Assembly (NCBI GenBank): GCA_963675135.1
Contig: OY776129.1
Coordinates: 50,542,141 to 50,606,140, forward strand
Direction: 5' to 3'
Length of the DNA stretch: 64,000 nucleotides
Origin: Galeopsis tetrahit
Lineage: Eukaryota; Streptophyta; Magnoliopsida; Lamiales; Lamiaceae
Shown one piece after another: positions 45,503 through 57,250 of this stretch. A model generated the notes under the pieces. That model was not told where the DNA came from and made no database searches. It saw only the letters and a program-made list of their open reading frames with translations. Position 1 is the first letter of the stretch; each line of letters begins with the position of its first letter. The position numbers and the translations under genes were made by a program.

Positions 45503-45772
45503 TGTTGTAAAACACCTTAAAAGTATAACTCCATATGTGAAATAAGTAAACAAGATATAGAGATAACATAGAAATATTTTATTCCACCTTCAAGTGTTTA
45601 CTACAACATTTGCACCCCTATTTATAAGGCTCAATACAAGCTTGAGAAGATGAAATGAAAGGTCCACTATTAATGTAAATACATGAACAATCTATGAATA
45701 TCAAAGGGCACATGGTGAATATTATGAAGAAAATAAATGGACATTCATATAATATAAATATTATTCATAACA
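45503..45772 (-). repeat. Copia 3' LTR (270 bp)
   Basis: Plus strand TGTTGTAAAACACC...TTATTCATAACA; same length as the partner, two differences noted (AACTCCAT/AACTTCAT, AAGGCTC/AAGTCTC). Confidence 0.93.
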
Positions 45773-45869
45773 CTCCCCCTTGAATGTCCATTAGATACGA
45801 TCACACCTTATTAAACCTTACTAGGTAAAAATGAGAAGAAACGTGTGTTAACTCCCCCTGATGATTATA

Positions 45870-48800
45870 TCACTTCACATCCTTAAGACGTCGCATTCCA
45901 ATTTTGTATCTCAATTTCTCAAACGTTGAAGTAGGTAAATACTTGGTAAATAAATCAGTCAAGTTATCACATGAACGAATTTGTTCATCCTTTTGCTGAA
46001 GATCGTGGGTAAAGGAGAATTTAGGATCAATATATTTTATCCTATCACCTTTCATAAATCCTTCCGTTAGTTGGGCAACACATGCAACATTGTCTTCATA
46101 TATCATAGTACATTGAATTATTTTTCACTGAGTTTAATCCACATTGTCCACAAATGTGTTGTGTGACGGTACGCAACCAAACACATTCACGACTTGCCTC
46201 GTGAATTGCTAGGATCTCTGCATGGTTAGATGAAGTAGCAACTAAAGTTTGTTTAATATAACGCCATGAAATAGTTGTACCTCCATATGTGAACAAATAA
46301 CTTTTTTTGCAATCGGACTTTGTGCGGATCTTATAAGTAAACTGCATCTGCTTAACCAACTAAACAAGGTTCTGATGAGATTAAAAAATATAAATCCATA
46401 TTCATTATCCCTCTAAGGTATCGAAAAATATGTTTAACCTCATTTCAATGCCTACGAGTTGGAGAAGAATTATATATTTCTAATAAATTAATAACAAATG
46501 ATATATTAGGCCTAATGTTGCTAGCAAGATACATTGGTGCACATATTGCACTCAAATATGGTACTTCTTGACTAAACAGTTCTTCATTTTCTTCGCGAGG
46601 TCGAAATGGATCTTTCGCTATATTTAGTGAACGCACAACCATAGGTGTGCTTAAAGGATGTGTTTAATCCATATAAAATCGTTTCAACACTTTCATAACA
46701 TAAGTGGATTGATGCACAAAAATCTCATTATCAAAGTATAAAATTTAAAAACCAAACAAAATTTTGTTTTACAAAAATCATTCATTTCAAATTTCCTCTT
46801 AAGGGAAGCCACGACCTTTGATGACTATGTAGGTGTCCTAATGATATTCAAATTATCAACATATACAACAATAATCACATATTCACATCCAGATCTTTTA
46901 ATAAAAACATAGGGTATTTATGATCATTGTTATACCCCTCCTTAATCAAGAATGAATCAAACAATTGCACCACATGCGACCAAATTGCTTTAATCCATAT
47001 AAGGTTTTGCTCAACTTGACTGAATACATGTTTTGAGAATTCTCGTTTTTCATTATCGGTACCTTTAATCCCTCGGGGATTGCCATATACATATTTTTCT
47101 CTAATGAGTCGTATAAATATGCTGCAACGACATCTAATAGACGCATTTCAAGTTTTTGTTGCACTGCCAGACTTACTAAATAACGAAAAGTTATTGCATC
47201 CACCACAGGAGAATAAGTTTCCTCATAATTAACACCTGGCCTTTGGGTAAAACCTTGTGCGACAAGCCGTGCTTTATACCTCACGATTTCATTTTTCTCA
47301 TTTCTTTTTCGCACAATTACTCATTTATGCCCCACGATTTTTATACCATTAGGTGTACGGACAAAAAGTCCGAAACTTTTCATTTAATAAGAGGTTGAAA
47401 TTCTGCATTTATTGCGTCTTTCCACATTGGCCAATCATCTCGTTTTCTACATTCATCAATAGATGTAGGTTCAGGATCCTCATCATCTTCCATTATATTA
47501 AGCGCTACATTATATGCAAAGATATTGTCGACGTCGATTTCATTTTGGTTCCATCTTTCTCCTGTTCTAACATAATTTGTCGATATTTCATCATTTTTGG
47601 GCGCCTGAAATATCATTTTCTCGGACTTTAAGTAGTATGTTAGATTTTTCAACAGGATTGTTCACATTATGACCATCCTTAATGTTTGCTCCTTTTATTT
47701 TTCGAGAATTTTTATCTTTGGAACCAAGAGGTCTACCACGCTTCAGGCGTGCCGTAGACTCATTTGCCATGGAAGATGGTCCTTAAAGGACATCAATTCT
47801 ATTAGGAGCATTAGCAGCTGAAATATAAGATTTTGTAATTTTTTTAAGGTCAGTAAATGCGTCTGGCAGTTGATTCACAATCTTTTGCAAATGAATTATC
47901 TTTTCAAGTTCAAGTTCACACTACTTTGTACGAGGATCCATGCAATTCAATGATAATTTATTTCAATAAATATTCCTTTCCAGCTGCTTACTTTTTCCCC
48001 CCAATGTTGGGAAAGTTGTCTTCATCAAAATGACAATTACCAAACATTTTCGTGAATAGATCTCCGGTCAATGGTTCTAAGTATTTAATAATAGACGGAG
48101 ATTCATACCCAACATATACCCCCATTCTCCTTTGGGGACCCATCTTTGTGCGTTGTGGTGGAGCAATCGGTACATATACAACACATCCAAAAGTTCTTAG
48201 ATTGGATATATTTGGTTCCTGACCTTAAACCATTTGTACGGGGGAAATGCTATGATAACTTGTTGGCATGATGCGCACAAGTGCTGTCGTAGGCAATATA
48301 ACATGATCCCAAGCTAAAGTAAGCATACATGTGACCACTTAGTCGATGCATCAATCAAAATCATAAAATATCTAAATGGCCCATTCAGCGGATGTATGTG
48401 TCCACATATATCCCCTTAAATTCGTTATAAGAACATAAAATTTTCATGCTCAAATTTAGCTGGTGATGGCTTTATAATTAATTTTCCTTGTGAACAAGCA
48501 GCACATGAAAATTCATTGGGTTGTAGCATTTTTTGATTTTTCAATGGATGCCCACATGAATTTTCTACAATTTTTCGCATCATTATGGAACCGGGATGGT
48601 CCAACCGGTCATGCCAAACATTAATTTCGGTAGTAACCTTTTGATTTACTACGACATAAATTTCAATTGTTCTTATCCTCGTGCAATACAAATCCGAGGA
48701 CAAAGCGGGTAACTTTTCCAACATACATTTCTTTTCCGCAACAATTGTAGTAATATTAAGGTACTCAATATTGCCTTCATTCGTAGTCTCAAGATGATAT

Positions 48801-49992
48801 CCATTCAAACGAATATCTTTAAAACTCAATAAATTTCTTTGAGACTTTTCAGAGGATAAGGCATCATTGATAATGAATTTTGTCACTCCGGATAATAGAA
48901 TATTGGCTCTTCCAAAGCCTTCAATTATTTTTGTATAACTAGATATTGTATTTACATTAGCTTCTCTCCATTTTAAATGTGAGAATAATTTCGTCTTGTT
49001 GAATATAGTGTGCGCAGTAACACTATCCACGAGACATAGATCTTCATCTTCTTCCTTAAATGTTGATGTTGTCATACCATTTTTCATTTCTTTTATTAAT
49101 AAAATATATAAAAGTAATATATTTACAATCTAATTAATTTTTATTTTATGAAAATGCAATAGCCATTTATATTATAAAGAAGAGAAATATTAAGATATTG
49201 CATAATATAAGAAAATAAACATTAATAATAGATTATCGAAAAAAATTGTGATTGAGTATTATAACACTCTAATTACCACCTTTAGAGTGGGTAAGACATC
49301 AACAACATCAAATTGTGTTATGTCAATCATTTCATTATCGAATTCACTATTCACATAATTTGTTTCAACTATTTTCTCTTTTTATTTAATGTTCAAAAAT
49401 TTACTTTCCCTTTTGTAGACCTTTAAAATTCAGATGAGTAATAATTTTGTAATATGTCTCGGTCAAAACCACGTCCTCGTTCGAGGCCTAATTTTTCATC
49501 AAAAAATCATTAATTTTATCATCCACCAAGAAATATGAAATTAGTTCGGAATATTTAGTAAAACCCTTCTCACGATATTGTTGTTGCAAAATATATCACA
49601 TTAGAATCATGAAATGTCGAGAATGACTTTTCAAGCATACCATCATCACTAATATTTTCTCCACATAATTTCAATTGAAAAGTGATTATGAACATAATTG
49701 AATTGTACTCACTCACGAATTTATAATCATATATTTCTTTAAGATTTATCCACAATTAAAGTGGATCTTTCACCGTGAGGTATTCAACTTTCAATCCTTC
49801 ATCAAGATAGTGGCAAAGGAAAATCATGGCTTCGGGCCTTTGGTCATATTTTTTATTATATGCTTGATTTGCCACTTTTATGGAATCCCAAAGACCCATG
49901 GCATCCAAATGAATTTCAACATCAAGGATTCATTATAATTTTTTTCCAATAATATCAAGAGCCACAAATTTAAATTTTGTCAAGTTTGACAT
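45870..49992 (-). pseudogene. Copia gag-pol polyprotein, heavily interrupted
   Basis: From MSNLTKFKFVALDII (ATG 49992-49990) to ...GMRRLKDVK (45870). Recognisable pieces: gag (49992-49570) with several stops; protease (about 49030) reading LVDSVTAH, where the catalytic DSG has become DSV; GAG-pre-integrase HHCC (about 48470-48600, CAACSQGK); a poorly preserved integrase; reverse transcriptase start (RYKARLVAQGFTQRPGVNYE, 47314-46946); RNase H (46642-45870; SWRYIKQTLVATSSNHAE, IYEDNVACVAQL, DLFTKYLPTSTF). No full-length frame exists. Confidence 0.9.
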
Positions 49993-50197
49993 GTTGGAAA
50001 CTATCCAATAAACAAGATATTGATTAATTATAAAATAACATAATCATCAAAATAGTAATGAAATAAAAGATGACAAATAAATATTGTAAGATAATATATT
50101 CTAAACATTTCAATACATACCTCCGTACAATACCTGGAATGTATCATTATCTGAATTTCGCCGGTATAAATATTTTACGAGCTTCGTGCTGATAACG

Positions 50198-50467
50198 TGT
50201 TGTAAAACACCTTAAAAGTATAACTTCATATGTGAAATAAGTAAACAAGATATAGAGATAACATAGAAATATTTTATTCCACCTTCAAGTGTTTACTACA
50301 ACATTTGCACCCCTATTTATAAGTCTCAATACAAGCTTGAGAAGATGAAATGAAAGGTCCACTATTAATGTAAATACATGAACAATCTATGAATATCAAA
50401 GGGCACATGGTGAATATTATGAAGAAAATAAATGGACATTCATATAATATAAATATTATTCATAACA
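50198..50467 (-). repeat. Copia 5' LTR (270 bp)
   Basis: Partner of 45503-45772; ends at the AAGCT duplication. Confidence 0.93.
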
Positions 50468-50627
50468 AAGCTATAATTGTTTCCAAGAATATCATAATTT
50501 GAAAAATTGGGTTATCCTGGCGTCGACGGTAGCGGGGGTAGAGCGGCCTTGAAATTGGCATCGAATGATATGATCTCCTGTACGTCGACTACTTTTGAGA
50601 ATATCACAACCCTCCGACGACGACGCT

Positions 50628-50906
50628 TCATGTATTTAGCGTCACGCGCAATCGCTTTAGTTTTTTCAGCGCCGGCGGCAAGGACAGTTTAGGAATTTTA
50701 CTTCCCTCGGAGGTCGGAGTATGGTACCCTTCGTCTTCTTCTTCTTCTTTCGACTTTTGTTGATGATGATGATGATCTCGTTCAGACATAGTTTCAGAGT
50801 TTCCAAGGTTGGAGTGCTTTTTTAACTTTTTGGGAGGTGCGGGCAGGAGTGTTTTACAATTTATAGGGGGTTGCCGACTTACCGTTGGAAAACAATATGT
50901 AGACAC
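50628..50906 (-). CDS. SIAMESE-related (SMR-like) cyclin-dependent kinase inhibitor, 92 aa
   Basis: Intronless. Residues 53-59 are an acidic run (EEEEDEG, after KSK), followed by YHTPTSEGSKIPKL (60-73) and PPALKKLKRLR. The series T-P-T/K-x(5,6)-I-P then P-P-A-x-K-K is the signature of plant SMR proteins, which bind and inhibit CDK-cyclin complexes and promote the switch to endoreduplication, acting in the nucleus. The length fits the family (about 80-130 aa). The first Met is chosen; M40 (MSERDHHHHQQ) is an alternative start giving 53 residues. A broken relative at 43421-43655 suggests a local duplication. The Copia element at 45503-50467 sits about 160 bp beyond its 3' end. Expression is unknown; the motif is somewhat divergent (L in PPALKK), so it may be weak or decaying. 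Confidence 0.65.
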   Translation of the reverse strand: MSTYCFPTVSRQPPINCKTLLPAPPKKLKKHSNLGNSETMSERDHHHHQQKSKEEEEDEGYHTPTSEGSKIPKLSLPPALKKLKRLRVTLNT

Positions 50907-50949
50907 AATTTTAAATTTAACTGATTATTACCAAAATTATGTTTTAGTA

Positions 50950-51394
50950 CTCCCACCAATTCATTATAAGTCACTGTCCTACACCTCCTCACAAATATTA
51001 AGAAGAATACAATTTTCCTAATGTGTCCTTAATTAAGTAAAAGTCTTTTTCATTAATCAACAAAATACTTAACGTTTCAAATTAATTATTCAACATACAA
51101 TTATATCTATTTAATGCTTATTTAAATTATAATTGACCAAAACAAATACACAAAACCAAAATGAGAAAGTCTGCAAATTTAGTTTGAAATCCTCAAAAAC
51201 AAAAATAATGAGAGCCAAAACAAAATATTTAGTTCACAACAAATTACACATAAATTAAAAAGGGTATATTAGGGATAAATTTATTCTATCAATTAATTAT
51301 TCAACTTGAGAGTTAATGAAGTAAAAGGGTATATTAGGGATAAATTAAAAATAATGCTCAAAACGTCACGTCACTTAAAATGAATTGGAGGGAG
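50950..51394. mobile_element. Stowaway-type MITE, 445 bp, upstream of the SMR-like gene
   Basis: Ends CTCCCACCAATTCATTATAAGT and CTTAAAATGAATTGGAGGGAG flanked by TA. The right part carries a repeated GGGTATATTAGGGATAAATT block (about 51261 and 51328). It lies 44 bp upstream of the SMR-like start codon and could supply or disturb its promoter. Confidence 0.82.
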
Positions 51395-51454
51395 TATTAA
51401 TTTGCACAAAGTTTTTAGCTAGTGGAGTATGTCTTTTTAGATTCTTTCCAAAAT

Positions 51455-51687
51455 GGGTTGGTCTGCTATGGACTCGGGTGCATGTTGTGCACCCTAGTAC
51501 ATGTTGCACTTTTCTGTTACTGACTTACACATTTTGATAAATGGTGTTGCACTTTTCAATTATTAAACTGTATAAGTAATAATTGAAAAGTGCAACACCA
51601 TTTACCAAAAATTGTAAGTCAGTAAACTGAAAAGTGCACATGAACTAGGGTGCACAGCATGCACTCGAGTGCATACTAGACTTTACC
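51455..51687. mobile_element. 233-bp MULE-type MITE, full hairpin (copy 2)
   Basis: Perfect 9-bp duplication TTCCAAAAT (51446-51454, 51688-51696). Same length and arms as 2902-3134 but in the opposite orientation: its right end CTAGACTTTACC is the reverse complement of the left end of copy 1. The loop is ACTGTATAAG-like. Confidence 0.9.
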
Positions 51688-51696
51688 TTCCAAAAT

Positions 51697-51985
51697 TATA
51701 ACATATCATACATCTGTGAAATCATATTCATACTTTTCAAATACATCCGAACCCGCGTATAATTTTTTTTTCTTTTTTAATAATTTTATAAAATTTTGGA
51801 AATATTAAAAATAAAATTTTATTAATAAATATTTTAAAATATGAACGTATTTTTTAAAAGTTTAATTATATAAAAAATACACCATGTTTATTTTTTTTTT
51901 TTTTTTTTTTTTTTACAATTAATTATATCACATGAGGGCGGGAAGAAATGCAAAAGTACATAGAAAAATAGTGGAATGATAAGTC
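51697..51985. other. AT-rich DNA with a T tract
   Basis: A run of some 24 T at about 51891-51914; otherwise featureless. Confidence 0.4.
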
Positions 51986-52252
51986 ATAAGTCCGTCTAAC
52001 AATAACTTTCACATTTCTCGAAGTTCCATAATAATTTTTACATTTTTAAAATGAAAAATTCTTTATAAACTCTACGCTTACAATATTCTTAATTTTAAGC
52101 AAATATAATTACTTTTTCTACACAAAAATCAACTCATTTATTTACTTTATACATAAAAGTTTACAAAATTACTTTTTAAAACTCCACTCATTATTACACT
52201 TTCTTAATATATGTATCTACCTACCTATGGAAATTATTATGGAAAAGTGGAG
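51986..52252. mobile_element. decayed Stowaway MITE (family of 40867-41153)
   Basis: GTCCGTCTAACAATAACTTTCAC...CTACCTATGGAAATTATTATGG matches the MITE at 40867-41153 across its length but with many changes. Confidence 0.7.
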
Positions 52253-52304
52253 TAGTATTTTAAAATGCAAGCATTTAAAGAATTCGAGAAAATTTTGAAA
52301 TATA

Positions 52305-52560
52305 CACCCTCCTATTCTTAATATAAATCGTTTTGATCTTTTGTTTTCTTTGCAAATTATATGACGTTTTACACTTTTCAATATAAATTAATTACATTTC
52401 TTTCAAATTTAACCTTAAGATCACTAAATATAAATATTTACATAAATGTGTTCTTTTTTTATGAGATGTACAATCATTCATTAAGAGTAACATGAAAAAT
52501 AATTTATTCTTAATATATGTGCATGAGCTTAGGATGACATATATTTTAAATAGGAGGGAT
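52305..52560. mobile_element. Stowaway-type MITE, 256 bp
   Basis: Ends CACCCTCCTATTCTTAATATAAAT and ATATATTTTAAATAGGAGGGAT, inverted, flanked by TA. Confidence 0.7.
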
Positions 52561-53039
52561 TATGAGATAAATATAAGATGGGTTCCTTAATTTTTCTCTT
52601 TTCTTTTAATAATATCACTCATTTTTTATTTATTTTGGGAATCAAAGTCACACATCTATACAATTAGAATTTAATTTTAATGAATTAAATTAAAAATTAA
52701 TTAAATATTAAAATTCAAGTATATTTATACACTCGATGGTATATGAAAGAGTTTGTCTAAATGGTACAATTTTACTTAGTTTATATAAGATCAATTCAAT
52801 AATATGTGTGATTAAGTACACTATATTATATTTTACTCCCTATGTCCATGATTATATCTATTTCTCTTAAATAAATATATTAATTAATTATTTTTAGTTT
52901 AGATAAAAAGAACCCTGCAATATTGTTATTCTCTAAAAAAAAAAATAGGAAAGAAAAAAATAAGACAAATTGATTCTATTCCTGAATATTTTGACAAATT
53001 AAATAAAATTGCATAAAAACTTGTATATAATATTGGCCA
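52561..53039. other. AT-rich DNA without a recognised feature
   Basis: A lone CTCCCTATGTCCATGATTATAT at about 52836 looks like one MITE end. No gene seen. Confidence 0.4.
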
Positions 53040-53510
53040 GGCTAGGTAAATTTAGATTAAAATTCATGGATCAATCTTAATTAAAATATATATTTTTTTC
53101 TCTAAATATTATTTTACTACATGATCAAAAACTATGTTACTATAAGATTAAAATTTTATCCCTACAATGCCAAAAGTGTATTACTACATGTTAAAAAATA
53201 TTCCGGACACTTTTTTTGGGCAAAATTACTAAAATATTTTTGAAGTAAAAAATATTTTGCTACTACATGACTAAAACTATGTTACTACAAGACCAAAATT
53301 TTATCACTACAAGATCAAAAACGTATTACTATATGTCAAAAAATTCTCTGGAAACTTAGTTTGTTGGATGAATTTGTCAGAATATTTTTAGACATATATT
53401 AGTAAACTTTTCGCCTTATAGTGGTAAATTGATAATACTTTGGTCTTGTAGTAACAATATTTTGATCATGTAGTAAATCAACTGTTTGCGATCTGCGAAG
53501 TTTTTGGACA
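53040..53510. repeat. copy 2 of the ACTACAAGxTCAAAAT repeat, opposite orientation
   Basis: Starts GATCAATCTTAATTAAAATATATATTTTTTTCTC and ends TTTGCGATCTGCGAAG. These correspond to the right end (reversed) and left end (reversed) of the copy at 34596-35080. Confidence 0.6.
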
Positions 53511-53588
53511 ATCCTTGAAATATTTCGTTTCCCATAAAAGTAATAGTTATGATAATTATATTTAATACAAATTAAACAATACTATAAG

Positions 53589-53678
53589 AGACAAAGTGGA
53601 ATAGCTCAAGTGATACTATCTTAGCTCCCGAGTTAAAATCATAGAGGGGAAAATGAGGGTATATATTGTCTCTCAAAA
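53589..53678 (+). mobile_element. tRNA-derived SINE, 90 bp
   Basis: 15-bp flanking duplication AAACAATACTATAAG (53574-53588) / AAACAATACTACAAG (53679-53693), one mismatch. It has an A-box-like ATAGCTCAAGTGATA, a B-box-like CGAGTTAAAATC, and ends CTCTCAAAAAA. It resembles the SINE at 42294-42425 (shared GTATATATT near the tail) but is shorter. Confidence 0.75.
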
Positions 53679-53693
53679 AAACAATACTACAAG

Positions 53694-54519
53694 GAGCATG
53701 CACATATGCACTTATCATTCGTATTAATAGAAATTTATAAAAATATAGTAAATTAGTTATATACTCCGTATTTCAAATAAATTTTCACAATTTCATATTT
53801 TGTCAGTCTCACACTAGTTTTCACTTAAAAAAAAGAAAAAAATTACCTTAGAAATTCTCAATTATTTAACATTTATGACGTATCTTTTTTGTTACACAAT
53901 TACTCTTAATCATTTTTTCAATAAAATATAGAGGAAGTGCAATGGAATCGACATCATGTGACATTTTTTTAATGTTTTTTAATGGGGAGTTATAACTCTC
54001 CTCTATCCTCCACCTCACCGCCACATAACTCAACACCACTAACTCCCACAACCATTCCAAAGTTATAACTCATTTTTTAAGGATCCACTATTCAATTACA
54101 TTTTTTTTCAATTCTTTTATTTAATGTTTTAAAATTATATAAAAAAATTAAAATATGAATATATTAAAATTTAATATATGAATATATTAAAATTATTTAG
54201 TCGATTGTTTTAAGTTATCAATTAATATATTTTACAAATTGAAGATTAAGAAAGAAAAAAATGTGCACGTGATGTATTTATAAAAAAAAAAAAAAATAAC
54301 CATTGTAGAAATTGAAATTAATTTTTTTGTTACTATTGTACAAATTAAAATTTAAACATTATATTTATTTTTGCATATAACCATACCTCAAGCTGCCGGC
54401 TCTATTCTATATAAATAAAGTGAGTTGAAAATAAACATAAAAAGCTGAAAAAAGGCAACATAAATAAAAACAAATCTGAAATATTTGGGTTAGGCCCACA
54501 TTGATAATAATTCTCACAA
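53694..54519. other. AT-rich DNA without a recognised gene
   Basis: The 64-codon ORF at 53866-54060 shows no domain. A CTCCGTATTTCAAATAAATTTTC at about 53764 may be one MITE end. Confidence 0.4.
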
Positions 54520-54528
54520 GAGTTATAA

Positions 54529-55503
54529 GGGTCTGACTATTTACACCACCATTTCAGTCTAGAAGACTCCCCCGATTGATGCACCCCTAAAATTTATCAG
54601 GATGGATGCACCTCCCTTTGAATTGTCCTAAATACCCTTTTGTCTCAAAAAATTATTTACTAAACACACTCCACCCCAAAAACTCTAATTTTTCATCTTC
54701 TTCCTTTCTCTTTCTTCTCCTTCCCCTTTCCCACCCCCACTCCATTGTCCGCCTCCCCCCCCCCAACCCACTCACAGCCCCACCTTGATCCCCAGGCGCC
54801 GCACCCCTTTCCCTCTCTTTTTTTTTTTTCTCTCCTGCGTATTTTCCTCCCTCCCCCTCCATCCCGTAAGTACCAGCAGGAAAACAAAAAACCAACCCCT
54901 TACCCCCAGCCCACCTCCCACCCACCCACCCACCCACCCCAACCTCCCAAAAAGAACAGCAACGTGCGGCAAAAAGAAGGTATGTTTTTTTTTTCTTTTC
55001 ATCAGCAAACCAGGGTCGACCCTTTGCATTCTCGTCGATAAATTGTTGTCGAAGAGAACGTATATGGTCAACCTGGTTTGTCAATTTTTTTTTTAAAAAA
55101 AAATTCGACCTTTGTAGATCGATCATATACACTCTCGTCGACAAATTGTTGTCAACGAGAGTGTATATGGTCGACACTGATTTGTCGAAAATCTTAAAAA
55201 AAAAAAAAATTGAGATTTTTCTAAGTTTTTTATGAAATTTTTGAATATTTTTTGTCCATTTTCTACCGAAAATGGTAGTGTTTTGTGGTGTTTTGGGGTG
55301 TTGGTGGTGACGGCACCGGCGACAGATTTTAGGTTTAGGGTTCAAAAGTTGAGTTGGGGTGTAATTAGTAGTGGGGTGCATTTAGTAGTGTAATATACTA
55401 ATATTACTCAAAGGGTATTTTGGGGTTTTTACACTATTATTATATTATTAAATTGATAGGGGGAGTGTTCTAAACCGAAATGGAGGTGTAAATAGTCAGA
55501 CCC
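54529..55503. mobile_element. MULE-type element, 975 bp, with GC-rich core and two hairpins
   Basis: 9-bp duplication GAGTTATAA (54520-54528) / GAGCTATAA (55504-55512), one mismatch. Ends GGGTCTGACTATTTACACC and GGTGTAAATAGTCAGACCC are perfect inverted copies. Inside: AAAACTCTAATTT leader, GC-rich block with (CCCA)n at 54908-54938, two inverted repeats centred on GTCGAC-type sequence (about 55010-55082 and 55112-55180, the second with 26-bp arms), then TTAGGTTTAGGGTTC. ORFs on both strands in the GC block are composition artefacts. Confidence 0.85.
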
Positions 55504-55512
55504 GAGCTATAA

Positions 55513-56189
55513 CTCTTAAAATAACTCCTGTGAAGTCAAAGTTGAGAGACGTCGGGGTGTGCCTTATCTCTTTTCTCCCTAAATCAGTAGTCATGTCAGT
55601 TTCTTCTTCTCTATTGTCCATACATTAGGGTATGTTTGTTTTGGGATTATGTAGGATGGGGGAAATCCTGGATGGGAAAATCTCGGATGGGAAAATCCTG
55701 ATGAATAGTAATTGTGTGTGTTTGTTTTGAGATTTTGAGTAGGGTGAGATGTAACTTTATGTCAAATCAAATTGTGTAAGAGTGGTTGGATGTGATGTAA
55801 TAGTATTTTTAGGGATGAGTGTAGTTGGATGGGGAAATCAAATTATTTGCATTGGATACCCTTTTTTTTTTTTTAATTCCCAATTACATATTTGTCAAAC
55901 CTTAGGTTTTTGTATGCATACGTGCAGACGTGAGAGTTAATTAATTAGATACGGAATATTTTCTACATTACTTTCTTTCCTTCCCCACCACTTCACTCCT
56001 CCATAATTTGGACCTATTATTGTTACCGGCCACAACTTGACTTGGCTTGTCTTTCATACTTATAATATTTCTTTGACTTTTTTCATATCTCGTCTCGTCT
56101 TCATATGTCTTATGTTCTAACAAACTAAACATATTACTTTAAACTTTATAAATCAGTTTAGTCATCTTAAAGATTGTTACAACAGAATG
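55513..56189. other. intergenic DNA with a Harbinger-type fragment
   Basis: 55625-55850 resembles the left end of the element at 31409 (TGTTTGTTTTGGGATTATGTAGGATGGGG..., GATGAATAGTAATTGTGT) but has no matching right end. No gene seen. Confidence 0.5.
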
Positions 56190-56412
56190 TATATATAAGC
56201 TTCTATACAACAATTAAAGTGTATCTTGTAAATTCTATTATAGAGAAACAATGAAGAGAGAAATTATAATTTAATTGAATTGTTAAAAGAGTTTACATAG
56301 GAGAGTATTTATAGATACAAGTTATACCTTGATGATATTTAATCAAATCTAGAAAGAGATATTTAAGGAAATACAACTAATATAATATAATTAGATAAAT
56401 ACATATCTAATA
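56190..56412 (-). mobile_element. LTR remnant of an old Copia element (interrupted)
   Basis: On the minus strand it reads TCTATAAATACTCTCCTATGTAAACTC and on into AATTATAATTTCTCTC, a Copia-LTR-like promoter region with a TATA box. It continues beyond the insertion at 59004 (TATATATTATATGCCTAATA, then GCCCCCTCAAGATGGAGC = PPT), showing that 56413-59003 is a single later insertion. Confidence 0.6.
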
Positions 56413-56701
56413 CTCCCTCCGTCCAATTTTATTATGTCTACTGCTCCGAGCACAAGTTTTAATGAATATTAATTACTTTAGAGTTAAGGTCAAATTGATG
56501 TGGTAATATACAATTATGCCCCTTGGTCTTAAAACAATATTAATTCATTAATATAATAAATTTCAAATTTGAAATACTATTTTTCACGCATTTGTTATTC
56601 AAATTGAAATTTAAAATCCATTTGTCCTTCAATTTCGAAACTTCCTTAAAATGCAGAAATTGATTTAACCTAATTCACTTTCCTTTTCAAATTTGATTTA
56701 A

Positions 56702-57250
56702 TTGATTCACACATTTAATCGCTCCATTACTTTCATCCGGCGATTTGAGGAATATTGGTTCTCTAATCTTGGTTCTCGTTGCCGATCAGCTTTCTCACGC
56801 TCTTCGTCTGACGTGGATTCATTTTTGGTGGTTTTTTATTTCTGTGATCTGATTTTGCGATTCAGCTTTTCGTCGTCGGTGGTTGTTTCGAGTCGGTCGT
56901 TGACCTTCCAGCATACCACTTCCGATTGTCGCCCCTCCCCGATCGAGGGCGCCGCCGATCTTCTTCCTCATGCACCAACCATGGTCTCACCGATCTCTGT
57001 TCACCTCCGGCGTGCGCCCTCTCCGCGGCTGACATGGAGGAAATCCTCCACTTCTTCCTCTTATCATTTCTCATTTCAAAACATTCAAATCCCCACCCAC
57101 AATCATACGGCGGCACAATCGGCCCGACACCACCCTACCCGGCACAATCGGTCAAGCCACAGACCCTCGAGATTTTGCCTCCATCACAATCGATATACTT
57201 GTGTTTTTTTTTTTTTTTTTTTTTTTTTTTGCATTTGGACTTTTCTATCA
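56702..57250 (+). other. GC-richer segment of unknown origin in the Stowaway-ended element
   Basis: Overlapping plus-strand ORFs (56702-57262, 56926-57354) are Ser/Pro/His-rich, cross a 32-base T run, and match no family I know. It could be a 5' UTR captured together with the SCAR exon. Confidence 0.35.

Larger units (their letters stand above)
45503..50467 (-). mobile_element. Copia LTR retrotransposon, 5.0 kb, young LTRs, dead coding region
   Basis: 270-bp LTRs at 45503-45772 and 50198-50467 differing at two sites I can see. Target duplication AAGCC (45498-45502) / AAGCT (50468-50472). Next to the 5' LTR (minus strand) is CGTTATCAGCACGAAGCTCG as candidate PBS, not the TGGTATCAGAGC type. 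The PPT side reads CTCCCCCTTGA on the plus strand (45773-45783). The coding region runs on the minus strand and is full of stops and frameshifts. Confidence 0.92.

Noticed and set aside
54653..55381. 242-codon minus-strand ORF and overlapping ORFs on both strands
   Set aside because: It spans simple repeats (CCCA)n and the MULE hairpins, has biased composition and overlaps equally long ORFs on the other strand; no domain.
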